Below, in pieces: positions 18,063-25,874 of a stretch of 33,430 nucleotides of DNA; the first letter of the stretch is position 1, and each line of letters begins with the position of its first letter. The position numbers and the translations under genes are program-made. The notes below the pieces were generated by a model. The model had not been told where the DNA came from and did no database searches. It was given only the letters and a program-made list of their open reading frames with translations. Origin of the DNA: Planococcus sp. CAU13 (GTDB taxonomy: Bacteria; Bacillota; Bacilli; Bacillales_A; Planococcaceae); the NCBI RefSeq assembly GCF_000775575.1, contig NZ_JRGN01000061.1:1-33430 (forward strand). The letters run 5' to 3'.

Positions 18063-18131
18063 ACTATCCCTCCACTGTTGGCTGTCTGTTTCCATCATAC
18101 TTTATTCACTGGAGAATACCCACCTGTTTTG

Positions 18132-18160
18132 TGTTAACTTAAACCAAAAATAAGTTGACT
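18132..18160. promoter_or_regulatory. BirA-type operator at bioY
   Basis: The inverted repeat TGTTAACTT (18132-18140), 11 bases, AAGTTGACT (18152-18160) can also be written GTTAAC-N15-GTTGAC. This is the arm sequence and spacing of Firmicutes BirA boxes such as that of the B. subtilis bio operon. The right arm overlaps the -35 of the bioY promoter, so biotinyl-AMP-loaded BirA would block transcription when biotin is sufficient. Confidence 0.75.
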
Positions 18161-18183
18161 CATTTCCAGTGGTTTATTATACT
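18155..18183 (+). promoter_or_regulatory. bioY: Promoter of bioY
   Basis: TTGACT (18155-18160), 17 bases, TATACT (18178-18183), 30 bases before the bioY start. It overlaps the BirA-type operator. Confidence 0.75.
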
Positions 18184-18212
18184 TTGAATAGTTTATAAAC
18201 AGGAGGTTCCTT

Positions 18213-18797
18213 ATGACCACATACTCAAAAATCAGATCCGGCAATCATTCCCGCACATTAAAACTGGTGCATATCGCCATGTTTTCGGCATTGATGGCAA
18301 TCGGCGCCAACCTGACTTCCTTTTTGATCATCGGTGGAGTGCCGATCACGCTTCAGACTTTCTTCGCCATCCTGGCCGGCATCCTGCTCGGCAGCAGGCT
18401 GGGCGCCGCTTCGATGCTGGTCTATGCTTTTATCGGCTTGGCGGGAGTGCCCGTCTTTGCTAAATTTTCAGGCGGAATGGACACAATCATTTCCCCAACA
18501 TTCGGCTTTATTCTTTCATTCATCTTACTCGCATTCGTCGTCGGATTGATCGCCGAAAAATTTCCGACACGCAAAGGTTATATCGGTGCAGCTCTTGCCG
18601 GGCTCGCCATCAATTATTTCTTCGGCACAAACTGGATGTATGTGGCTTATAAATTTTGGTTCGCCGCTCCGGAAGGTTTTACCTATGCGATAGCCTGGGC
18701 CTGGATGGTGCCTCCGCTGCCGAAAGATTTGATCCTCTCAGTGCTTGCCGGACTTTTCGGCTTTAGGCTGGTACCGATTATCGGCAAATATATGTGA
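18213..18797 (+). CDS. bioY: Biotin transporter substrate-binding subunit BioY
   Basis: This is an integral membrane S component that captures biotin, working alone or with an ECF energising module. The 194-residue protein has about six membrane segments and the family signature GGVPITLQTFFAILAGILLG near residues 42-61. The conserved NYFFGTNWMYVAYKF-like segment follows near 135. AGGAGG stands six bases before the ATG. The gene is monocistronic, ending in a terminator at 18802-18842, and is controlled by the BirA-type operator upstream, which independently supports biotin as the substrate. Confidence 0.94.
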   Translation: MTTYSKIRSGNHSRTLKLVHIAMFSALMAIGANLTSFLIIGGVPITLQTFFAILAGILLGSRLGAASMLVYAFIGLAGVPVFAKFSGGMDTIISPTFGFILSFILLAFVVGLIAEKFPTRKGYIGAALAGLAINYFFGTNWMYVAYKFWFAAPEGFTYAIAWAWMVPPLPKDLILSVLAGLFGFRLVPIIGKYM

Positions 18798-18801
18798 TAA
18801 T

Positions 18802-18842
18802 AAAAATACCGGTACAGGAAAATTCCCGCACCGGTATTTTTA
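18802..18842. terminator. Bidirectional terminator after bioY
   Basis: The hairpin AAAAATACCGGT ... ACCGGTATTTTTA overlaps the stop codon of the converging HEAT-repeat gene and serves both. Confidence 0.85.
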
Positions 18843-19298
18843 TCGTTTTGTTCTGACAGGTGCCGCTTTCCATTGCTCATGGAGCCAGTCTTCAAATCCT
18901 TCACCTTTGTCACCCTTATACGTATCGTAAATGTCGCTGCGCATTTTCTGCAGTTTCTCTTTGAACTCTTCGTAGCTGTGGTCAGCAGGCAAACTTTTTT
19001 TGATGCGCACAAGCACTTTGTTGGCATCTTTGATCAGTTCATGTTCATTTCGTTCCGGCATTTCAACTTCTTCGCCGAAATTCTGCAGCGCGTCATATGC
19101 CGCTTCCTGCACCTGATAAACCGGATCGTTTTTCATGCGGTTCATGAGGATGCTGATCGTCTGTTCCGTTTTCCAGTTGCCAAGTTCTTCAACAGCTGCC
19201 AATCGTTCTTTCCAATTGGCCATGCGGTTGGCGGCTTTTTTTAGTTCGTCGTAATTCGGCGGCGTTTCTTCTTTATATTGATGGTGTGTCAAAGTCAT
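18840..19298 (-). CDS. HEAT-repeat protein
   Basis: A small soluble protein of about 150 residues. The middle part WKERLAAVEELGNWKTEQTI followed by DPVYQVQEAAYDALQNFG (about 30-75) reads as two HEAT repeats, helical units that mediate protein contacts. The C-terminal half is charged and helical, with no known domain. Function unknown; a scaffold or adaptor role is inferred from the fold only. Start unclear: AAAAGGAGA touches the ATG at 19298, an in-frame GTG at 19313 lies upstream, and a TTG two codons after the ATG has the best spacing. Similar small HEAT proteins occur in Bacillales. Divergent from the YqcI-like gene. Confidence 0.78.
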   Translation of the reverse strand: MTLTHHQYKEETPPNYDELKKAANRMANWKERLAAVEELGNWKTEQTISILMNRMKNDPVYQVQEAAYDALQNFGEEVEMPERNEHELIKDANKVLVRIKKSLPADHSYEEFKEKLQKMRSDIYDTYKGDKGEGFEDWLHEQWKAAPVRTKR

Positions 19299-19486
19299 TC
19301 TCCTTTTGGTCACTTTCCTTTGCGGAAAATGGAGTTCTGTATTTCCTGTTCGAAATTACATCGCTTCTAAGAGTGTACCATTTTTTCCGCCTTTTTTCAC
19401 TTTATTCCTACTGCCGGCATTAAGTTTAGTTTTTCCTGATATAGGAAATAAAAGAAAGGGATTGAAAACGTATCGGAGGAGAATAA

Positions 19487-20221
19487 ATGCATACAGCATA
19501 TAAGGCTTTATTAACGAAAGAAGATTTTGAAACGCGCAGCGATTTGCCGGAATGGCTGCAGAATGAATATAAAACATTTCATAATACTGTCACCGACAAG
19601 ACATTCCCGTGTTATTTCGGAATGAGCGGACAGCTGAAAGGCGAATTGAGATACGCATACATAAGCCGCGACGACTGGTCGTCTCTGCCGGTTGCAGTGG
19701 AAGAGTTCTTGTCCTTGTTCACCGAACCGAAACATAAGCGGCACGGACTGTTCGTTTTCGTGGAACCGTTTGAAAAAGAAGGCAGTCTGGAGCAATACCG
19801 AGATGAATTCTGGGCGCTTCTGCAATACCTGCACAATATGGACGATACGGAATGGCCGGCTGACAAACCGAAAGATCCCGATCATTATTTATGGGATTTC
19901 GTTTTCAAAGGCGAACCGATTTTTGTGTTCGGCAACTCCCCGGCTTATAAACAGCGCAAAACACGGGATCTTGGCAATGCGATGGTGCTCGGCTTTCAGC
20001 CGCGGCGCATTTTCGAAGGTTTGACCGGAACAGAGAAAGGCGGCATCATGTCGCGGGAGAAAGTGCGTCAGCGTGTGGAAGCCTGGGATCAGCTGCCAAC
20101 TCATCCCGACATCAGCCATTTCGGTGATCCGGAGCACAATGAATGGAAACAATTTTTCATCGGGGACGACAGTGAGCCGATCGAAGGTAAATGCCCATTC
20201 TCACATAAAGCAATGGAATAA
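19487..20221 (+). CDS. YqcI/YcgG family protein
   Basis: The 244-residue protein belongs to the YqcI/YcgG family found in Bacilli and many Proteobacteria, whose function is not established. The start KTFPCYFGMSGQLKGELRYAYI, the WALLQYLHNMD and WPADKPKDPDHYLWDFVFKGEPIFVFGNSPAY segments, and a C-terminal Cys in EGKCPFSH are characteristic. No membrane segment or signal. A GGAGGAG site precedes the ATG. In the upstream region the dyad TTTCCT-GATAT-AGGAAA (19432-19448) may be an operator. It is monocistronic, ending in a terminator at 20228. Confidence 0.85.
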   Translation: MHTAYKALLTKEDFETRSDLPEWLQNEYKTFHNTVTDKTFPCYFGMSGQLKGELRYAYISRDDWSSLPVAVEEFLSLFTEPKHKRHGLFVFVEPFEKEGSLEQYRDEFWALLQYLHNMDDTEWPADKPKDPDHYLWDFVFKGEPIFVFGNSPAYKQRKTRDLGNAMVLGFQPRRIFEGLTGTEKGGIMSREKVRQRVEAWDQLPTHPDISHFGDPEHNEWKQFFIGDDSEPIEGKCPFSHKAME

Positions 20222-20227
20222 ATAACT

Positions 20228-20257
20228 AAAAAGGCTCCGCATGCGCGAAGCCTTTTT
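20228..20257. terminator. Bidirectional terminator
   Basis: An imperfect hairpin AAAAAGGCT ... AAGCCTTTTT between the converging YqcI-like and aminotransferase genes. Confidence 0.75.
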
Positions 20258-20266
20258 CGAATACGG

Positions 20267-21499
20267 CTATAAAGATGCGATGGCAGTGATGAAACGGTCG
20301 ACTTCTTCTTCGGTGTTATATGGTGCAAGCCCCGCTCGTACCCAGCCACCGGTTTTATTGACATCCAGCACGTCGCCGAGTGTCGACGCATAAAAATGGC
20401 CGGCAGCCGTGAAAATGCTGTATTCTTCCGCGAGAAACACGCACACTTCCGACGGCTCATAACCTTCAACCTGAAACGCGATGGTCGGTGTTTTCGCCAC
20501 GTCATCTGCCGCCTGCCACAACGTTACTTTATCGATTTCAGCAAGGCCGCTCCGCAGACGCAGGGCCAGGCTGTTTTCATATTCTTCTATCATATGAAAG
20601 CCTGAAAGGATTCTGTCACGGCGCGTCTGCCCTTCGCCGAATGAAGCGAAAAATTCGATGGCCGGACGGATGCCCGCGATGCCTTCATGATTCTGTGTGC
20701 CTGTTTCAAGTTTATTCGGGTAATAAGACGGCGAAGTGGTCAGTTTATACGGCTCCAGCTTTTCGAAAACGCCCTCCCGGATGGCGGCAATCCCGATATG
20801 CGGACCGAAAAACTTATATACGGAACACAACAGAATGTCGATGTCCAATGCATCCCGGTCGATTGGTATATGAGGGGCCGCATGAACTGCATCGGCTGCC
20901 ACAAGTGCACCGACTTCCCGCGCGCGTTTGACAGCCGGTGCCAGATCAACGATTGTGCCGATGGCGTTCGACGCCATGCCGAGCGCCACCACTTTTGTTC
21001 TATCATTGATAAGTGAGTCAATAGCACTCATATCCAGTGTGAGCTTTTCTTTATCGACTGGAATCCAGCGCACCGTCAACCCGCGGTCTTCCGCCATCAT
21101 CAGCCATGGATCGACGTTTGCACGGTGATCCATTTCCGTTACGACGATTTCGTCACCCGCCTTGAACTGGCGGCCTAAGGCATTGGCGATTGCGATGGTC
21201 AGCGTGGTCATGTTGGCGCCAAAAGCAACTTCGTTCGGCTGCACATTGAGGAAATCGGCAACCGCTTCCCGGGCTTCCGAAATCACCTGCTCCGTTTCCC
21301 AGCTTGAAGGAAATGTTCCGTGGAGATTCGCCCCGCCTCTTTGCATATAACCTGAAATTGCGGTGATTGCCTGCAGCACCACCTGTGAACCGCCCGGCCC
21401 GTCAAAATAAGCGGCTGGCCTTTCTTTATACCTGCGGTCAAGCGCCGGAAACTGCGCCCGTACCTGTTCAATCGGAAAAACGGTTTCTGTCGGTTTCAC
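20267..21499 (-). CDS. SufS-like PLP enzyme (cysteine desulfurase-like protein)
   Basis: A fold type I PLP enzyme of aminotransferase class V, about 410 residues. PAAYFDGPGGSQ at the N-terminus, NMTTLTIAIANAL, the Asp in VAADAVHAAPH that contacts the PLP ring, and the Schiff-base Lys in CSVYKFFGPHIG are visible. It resembles the cysteine desulfurase-like subfamily that is distinct from SufS and IscS. I see no conserved active-site Cys loop, so true desulfurase activity is uncertain and it may act on another amino acid. Start: AAAGGGAG is eight bases before the GTG at 21499 but abuts the ATG at 21508. No iron-sulfur assembly genes are nearby. Confidence 0.87.
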   Translation of the reverse strand: MKPTETVFPIEQVRAQFPALDRRYKERPAAYFDGPGGSQVVLQAITAISGYMQRGGANLHGTFPSSWETEQVISEAREAVADFLNVQPNEVAFGANMTTLTIAIANALGRQFKAGDEIVVTEMDHRANVDPWLMMAEDRGLTVRWIPVDKEKLTLDMSAIDSLINDRTKVVALGMASNAIGTIVDLAPAVKRAREVGALVAADAVHAAPHIPIDRDALDIDILLCSVYKFFGPHIGIAAIREGVFEKLEPYKLTTSPSYYPNKLETGTQNHEGIAGIRPAIEFFASFGEGQTRRDRILSGFHMIEEYENSLALRLRSGLAEIDKVTLWQAADDVAKTPTIAFQVEGYEPSEVCVFLAEEYSIFTAAGHFYASTLGDVLDVNKTGGWVRAGLAPYNTEEEVDRFITAIASL

Positions 21500-21735
21500 G
21501 TTTAACATCTCCCTTTGTGTTTTACTGTCCCCTTTTATCCCGAGAAAATCCCTTGCCCATTCCAGTAAGCAACAGCCAATAGAACCGTCTCTACCCATAG
21601 TTTATCAAAATGTTCTTTGCTTTACCTTTTCATCGTAAAAAACTGGAGCCATCACCGGTCAAAAAACTTGCCAGAATAAGGGTCATGCCTTATCCTTCTT
21701 TATTGATATCATTTCATACTTTATGGGAGGCCGTT

Positions 21736-22287
21736 ATGGACCAATTTGACAAATCGGTTGAAGTTTTTATTGAAAATGCCGGTTGGATGGCCCCTTTCTT
21801 CTTTTTACTTCTCCATTTAATCAGGCCATTCGTTTTCCTGCCTGTTATTGCCGTATGTGTGGCAGGCGGTGTTGTTTTCGGATTTGTTCAAGGTGCTATT
21901 TTATCCTTTGCCGGTCTATTGCTGATGAGCGCCATCACGTATTTTCTGCTGAAGCGCCTGCCCCGGTTCTATCTCAAAATGACAAATTTAAAAGACCGGA
22001 TCTTTCCCGACAGAACACTCAGTGTTGGCCAGGTGATGCTGCTGCGCATAATGCCTTTCGTCCATTTTCAGCTGCTTTGTTTTTATTTGATGGATATGAC
22101 GAAAAGCTTTAAAGAGTATATGTACTATTCCGCGATTGGCCTGACGCTGCCCGCCGTTGTCTACACGGCTTTCGGTCAATCGATCACCGAATTCCCGTGG
22201 TATTTGACACTTACCTTCCTGTTTGTGCTGATTGCATTGTTTCTGGTAATCGACCGATACAATAAATTTCGGTCTGTGCAACAGTGA
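21736..22287 (+). CDS. TVP38/TMEM64 (DedA-like) membrane protein
   Basis: An integral membrane protein of 183 residues with about five hydrophobic segments. The SNARE-associated/VTT domain is recognisable in RPFVFLPVIAVCVAGGVVFGFVQGAILSF followed by a re-entrant-type segment, and in LLRIMPFVHFQLLCF with the conserved Arg and Pro. Family members are linked to lipid scrambling or undecaprenyl phosphate handling, but the substrate here is unknown. The open frame extends upstream to 21610. GGGAGG five bases before the ATG at 21736 decides the start. A strong terminator follows at 22293. Confidence 0.87.
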   Translation: MDQFDKSVEVFIENAGWMAPFFFLLLHLIRPFVFLPVIAVCVAGGVVFGFVQGAILSFAGLLLMSAITYFLLKRLPRFYLKMTNLKDRIFPDRTLSVGQVMLLRIMPFVHFQLLCFYLMDMTKSFKEYMYYSAIGLTLPAVVYTAFGQSITEFPWYLTLTFLFVLIALFLVIDRYNKFRSVQQ

Positions 22288-22292
22288 ATTTT

Positions 22293-22319
22293 CCCCCGCC
22301 TATTCCGGCGGGTTTTTTT
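22293..22319 (+). terminator. Terminator after the TVP38-like gene
   Basis: The hairpin CCCGCC-TATTCC-GGCGGG is followed by seven T. Confidence 0.92.
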
Positions 22320-22376
22320 ATTATCATCGGAAATGGGTATAGGAGTTTACAAAGGTTTTTGCAAAGGAGAGTGTCT

Positions 22377-23150
22377 ATGCCATTTTTTTACAATGAAGGA
22401 GTACGCTTATTTTACGAAGATGCCGGTGAAGGAAAGCCTTTGCTGCTGTTGCATGGGCTGAGCAGCAATCACCAGATGTTTTACAGGGAAATCGGCTATT
22501 TCAAAGACAAATTTAGGATGATCGCGCTCGATTTCCGCGGGCACGGGGAATCGGATCGCCCGCCGGAATTCACACTGGATGATCATATTGGGGACACAAT
22601 CGCTCTGCTTGATCACCTGGAACTCGACACTGTCAATATTCTTGGCATCTCGATGGGGAGTTATATTGCGCAAGGCGTTGCCATCCGCCAGCCCGGACGC
22701 GTTGAAAAGCTGATTCTTGCAGCCACAAAATCATACGGAGACCAATCGTCGATGGCCGAAATGTTTGACCGCTATGAAGATCAGCTGAAAGGAATGAGCA
22801 TTACCGAAAAATTGGCCGTTTCTTCAAAACTGATATTCCATAATCAGGAGGCCGTCAACATCTGGCAAAAACAGATTGCAAGAAACAGCCGGATGCTGAG
22901 CGCTGGCCAGCAGGCCGCCGCTTCTGCAGCATTAAGAAATTTTGATTTCAGGAACGACCTGAAGCGGATAACGGCTGAAACACTGGTCATCAGCGGAAAA
23001 TACGACGGATTGAATCCGCCTGAAAAAGGACGGGAGACGGCTGTTCTGATTTCGGATGCCGATTATATGGAATTTCAGGATTCCGGCCATGCGCCGAATG
23101 TTGAGCAGGACCGCCTGTTTCTTGGTGTCGTGGAGAAGTTTTTAAAATAA
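22377..23150 (+). CDS. Alpha/beta hydrolase
   Basis: A soluble 257-residue alpha/beta hydrolase fold enzyme. The oxyanion region LLLLHGLSSN, the nucleophile elbow GISMGS (Ser near 98), Asp in SGKYDGLNPP and His in DSGHAPNV make a complete catalytic triad. The closest general types are 3-oxoadipate enol-lactonase-like esterases, but the substrate cannot be assigned. The start at 22377 is set by AAAGGAG eight bases upstream; the frame opening at 22284 includes the preceding terminator. It stands alone, with a weak hairpin and T run after the stop (about 23158-23200). Confidence 0.88.
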   Translation: MPFFYNEGVRLFYEDAGEGKPLLLLHGLSSNHQMFYREIGYFKDKFRMIALDFRGHGESDRPPEFTLDDHIGDTIALLDHLELDTVNILGISMGSYIAQGVAIRQPGRVEKLILAATKSYGDQSSMAEMFDRYEDQLKGMSITEKLAVSSKLIFHNQEAVNIWQKQIARNSRMLSAGQQAAASAALRNFDFRNDLKRITAETLVISGKYDGLNPPEKGRETAVLISDADYMEFQDSGHAPNVEQDRLFLGVVEKFLK

Positions 23151-23291
23151 TGCCTCTGCAGAATGGATCGTCTGCTATTCAGCTGCTCCTTTTTTATTTC
23201 AATAAAATTCTTTGATGGGATTATATTCCATTGACTTCGGGTAAAGGGATATTGTTGTTGACTACTAATTTTTCAAAGGAGGAATCAGCCC

Positions 23292-23495
23292 ATGGCCACA
23301 AAAGAACTCGCCATGCACGAAAAGCTTGAAGTTCATGAAATCCTTATTTTCAAGACCGCATGTGTAGCGAAAAGCAAAATGTTTGTCGATCTTGTTAAAG
23401 ATGAAAAGCTGAAGAAAATCCTGGAAGAAGATCTCGAAGCATCGACGCAAGCCATTAAAGATTTACGCAAGATCCTAAAAGATTCCACTAATTAA
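23292..23495 (+). CDS. Small helical protein, CotF/ferritin-like
   Basis: A 67-residue, highly charged helical protein containing HEKLEVHEILIFKTACVAKS and a second helix ending DLRKILKD. It resembles the small partners found beside CotF-domain spore coat proteins in Bacillales (such as the B. subtilis yraD-yraG group). Role unproven. A GGAGG site precedes the ATG at 23292, and the next gene starts 22 bases after its stop, so the two are an operon. It may be the first half of a split two-helix pair that assembles with the next product. Confidence 0.72.
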   Translation: MATKELAMHEKLEVHEILIFKTACVAKSKMFVDLVKDEKLKKILEEDLEASTQAIKDLRKILKDSTN

Positions 23496-23517
23496 TTTTA
23501 CTGGAGGAGATGATTTC

Positions 23518-23835
23518 ATGGCTAAAAAAGAAAAAGGAACAAAAAAAGAAAATACTCAGGATGAAATGGCGGTAGTGGATGATCTTGTAATCGCAACTGA
23601 TTTTCTCGTGACCGCGAAAGCGGCAGTACGCAATTTGGCCGTTGCTATTACTGAAACAGCGACCCCATCTGTCAAGAAGGTACTGCGCCGTGAACTTGAT
23701 ATTGCAATAGACACTCACGACAAAATTGCCCAGTATATGATTAAGAATGAGATGTATCATGCTTATGATATTGATGAACAGGTGGAGCATGACTTGAAAA
23801 AAGCCGATATGGCTTTGAAGATGGCGAAAAAATAG
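23518..23835 (+). CDS. CotF-domain spore coat-like protein
   Basis: A 105-residue protein. After a lysine-rich N-terminus (1-20), DDLVIATDFLVTAKAAVRNL and AVAITETATPSVKKVLRREL match the CotF ferritin-like helical family. The end HDKIAQYMIKNEMYHAYDI carries the typical methionine- and tyrosine-rich tail. In spore formers, CotF proteins are packed into the coat of the forespore. If this organism does not sporulate, as is usual for Planococcus, the pair may have another role or be a relic. GGAGGAG precedes the ATG. Confidence 0.82.
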   Translation: MAKKEKGTKKENTQDEMAVVDDLVIATDFLVTAKAAVRNLAVAITETATPSVKKVLRRELDIAIDTHDKIAQYMIKNEMYHAYDIDEQVEHDLKKADMALKMAKK

Positions 23836-23862
23836 ATCCTGACTACTGCATTGAAAAAGTAT

Positions 23863-23897
23863 CCCGCCCGTAATCTGCTGATTGCTGGCGGGTTTGT
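23863..23897 (+). terminator. Terminator after the CotF-like pair
   Basis: CCCGCC ... GGCGGG arms with an 18-base loop, then TTTGTT. The remaining AT-rich 170 bases up to the next gene hold only several possible promoter hexamers, none convincing. Confidence 0.6.
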
Positions 23898-24077
23898 TAT
23901 GCCAGGAGATTCAACTGAAATTTTGTCAATTTCAGCTTCTGCAGGAGCATTTGGATTATTTCAGGAATGACCGTTAAAAATTCAATAAATAACCAATTAT
24001 ATTTATAATAACTTTATCCCATTACATATACATTTATTGTATTATAAAGAAACTATGCGATTACTGGAGGCTATTCT

Positions 24078-25334
24078 ATGGAATTCCTGGCTTTTTTCAC
24101 CGGTCCTTTCGGTTGGATTACGGCTTTTGTATTTTGGTATCCATTTTTTATGGCGATTTTTTGGATGGCCGGGTCAATCCTTTTTTTGCGTACGAAAGAA
24201 CCCAGGAAAGTACATTTGGATATTGATGGATTTGATTGGCCTATGATCAGTATCCTGGTTCCTTGTTATAACGAAGAGGATACCGTGGAAGAAACAGTCA
24301 GGAATTTGACCGGTCTATCCTACCCAAAGAAGGAAATTATTTTGGTCAATGACGGTTCACGTGACCGCACTCCGGAAATTCTCGAAAGACTCGTTGGAGA
24401 ATACGATAATGTGCGTGTAATCCAATTATTGCAAAATCGTGGAAAAGCCAATGCGTTGCAGGTTGCGTTGTTTGCCGCCAGGTCAGAATATTTACTATGT
24501 GTCGATTCTGATGCATTATTGGCAGATGACGCGCCTTACCACCTTATTCGGCATTTTTTCATCAACGGCGAGCGGGTCGGTGCTGTCACCGGCAACCCGG
24601 CAATCCGCAACCGGAACTCATTGTTGAGCAGAATGCAATTGGTGGAATATGCCTCGATAATCGGCGCAATTAAACGGACCCAACGATTATTGGGCAAAGT
24701 GATGACCGTTTCCGGTGTTGTCGTGGCATTCCGAAAAAAAGCATTGGTCGATGTCGGGTTATGGGACCGCGATATGATTACGGAAGATATAGCTGTGAGC
24801 TGGAAACTTCAGAAACGTTTCTGGGATGTCCGCTACGAACCCCGCGCTATATGCTGGATGCTGGTGCCGGAAACGCTGAGCGGCATCTGGAAGCAGCGGG
24901 TCCGCTGGGCGCAGGGCGGCCAGGAAGTGGTATTGCGGCATTGGCGCGTCCTCTTCAGCTGGAAACAGCGCCGCATCTGGGCTATTTATCTGGAGCAATG
25001 GATCAGCATCATTTGGGCTTTCTGCTGGCTGTTTGTCACTTTATGGCTTATTGTCACTGCTGATCGCGTACAAGAGTTGTTGATTTGGTTCACCATCACC
25101 TCGTTTTCACTCGTATTGATCAGCATGATTCAGCTGCTGGTCGCATTAACCATCGATTCTCGCTATAACCGCGTATTGAAATTCTATTTTTGGGCTGCCT
25201 GGTATCCTGCAGTGTACTGGATGGTCAATACGGCCGTCGTCATGGCAGCAGTTCCACGATCAATTTCATCACGTATCAAAGGAGGTTACGCAGTATGGCA
25301 AAGTCCCGACCGCGGACTCAAGAAGAATTCATAA
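24078..25334 (+). CDS. pgaC: Poly-beta-1,6-N-acetylglucosamine synthase catalytic subunit
   Basis: A processive family 2 glycosyltransferase of the IcaA/PgaC type, 418 residues. One or two N-terminal membrane segments (about 5-38) are followed by the GT-A domain: SILVPCYNEEDTVEETV, VNDGSRDRT, the metal-binding DSD in LLCVDSDALLADD, TEDIAVSW with the catalytic base, and QRVRW. Three or four membrane segments close the protein. It would polymerise UDP-GlcNAc while moving the chain across the membrane, forming a biofilm polysaccharide. GGAGG lies seven bases before the ATG. The pgaD-like gene overlaps its 3' end. No pgaB/icaB deacetylase or icaC gene is present here. Confidence 0.88.
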   Translation: MEFLAFFTGPFGWITAFVFWYPFFMAIFWMAGSILFLRTKEPRKVHLDIDGFDWPMISILVPCYNEEDTVEETVRNLTGLSYPKKEIILVNDGSRDRTPEILERLVGEYDNVRVIQLLQNRGKANALQVALFAARSEYLLCVDSDALLADDAPYHLIRHFFINGERVGAVTGNPAIRNRNSLLSRMQLVEYASIIGAIKRTQRLLGKVMTVSGVVVAFRKKALVDVGLWDRDMITEDIAVSWKLQKRFWDVRYEPRAICWMLVPETLSGIWKQRVRWAQGGQEVVLRHWRVLFSWKQRRIWAIYLEQWISIIWAFCWLFVTLWLIVTADRVQELLIWFTITSFSLVLISMIQLLVALTIDSRYNRVLKFYFWAAWYPAVYWMVNTAVVMAAVPRSISSRIKGGYAVWQSPDRGLKKNS

Positions 25335-25753
25335 TTGCAGGCAATAGTTCGCGTGTACGCTTTGTTTTCGATGTAATACTGACGCTAACTTTCTGGGTCT
25401 ATACATTTCTCGTCATTTATTATTTTGCAGCATCTCTTTTAGGCATTGATAATGGTTTGTCGCGGTTATTGCATGCGACATTCAATACGACGAGCCGTGA
25501 TGCAAAACTTTTGCTTCTAATCGGTATCATCTTATTTTTTATCTTCTATTTCACTCTGAGAATCAATCGGGTATACAATCAAAAACGATTTGGCAATAAA
25601 AAACGCCGGATTTATCCGGCGTCCGTTACATTGGAAGAATTGTCGGAGCTTGGATTGATGGATTTGGAAGAAATCCGCAAGCTCCAGCAGCGGGATTATA
25701 TCGTTTTCGAAAAAAACCCGATCATTTCGTTAAAGAGAGAAAAGGAAATGTGA
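25295..25753 (+). CDS. pgaD: PgaD-like accessory subunit of the polysaccharide synthase
   Basis: The 152-residue protein has two membrane segments (about 24-48 and 70-90) and a cytoplasmic tail with LDLEEIRKLQQRD-like helices, the layout of PgaD. In E. coli PgaD joins PgaC, and both are needed for c-di-GMP-stimulated synthesis. The ATG at 25295 has a perfect GGAGG and lies 40 bases inside pgaC in another frame, so the genes are tightly coupled. Sequence similarity to PgaD is judged by layout and context more than by motifs. Confidence 0.72.
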   Translation: MAKSRPRTQEEFIIAGNSSRVRFVFDVILTLTFWVYTFLVIYYFAASLLGIDNGLSRLLHATFNTTSRDAKLLLLIGIILFFIFYFTLRINRVYNQKRFGNKKRRIYPASVTLEELSELGLMDLEEIRKLQQRDYIVFEKNPIISLKREKEM

Positions 25754-25803
25754 AGTTGGGGACAAAAAAAGAAGACGAGTGCAGGAATCGAACCAGGTTG
25801 AAG

Positions 25804-25848
25804 AAAAAAAAGAGGTTTTTCGCCATCAAGCGAAAAGCCTCTTTTTTC
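25804..25848. terminator. Bidirectional terminator
   Basis: A long hairpin AAAAAAGAGGTTTTTCGC / GCGAAAAGCCTCTTTTTT (one bulge), between the converging pgaD-like and threonine aldolase genes. Confidence 0.9.
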
Positions 25849-25874
25849 AAGATTACTTACCTTGCAAAAGTTTT

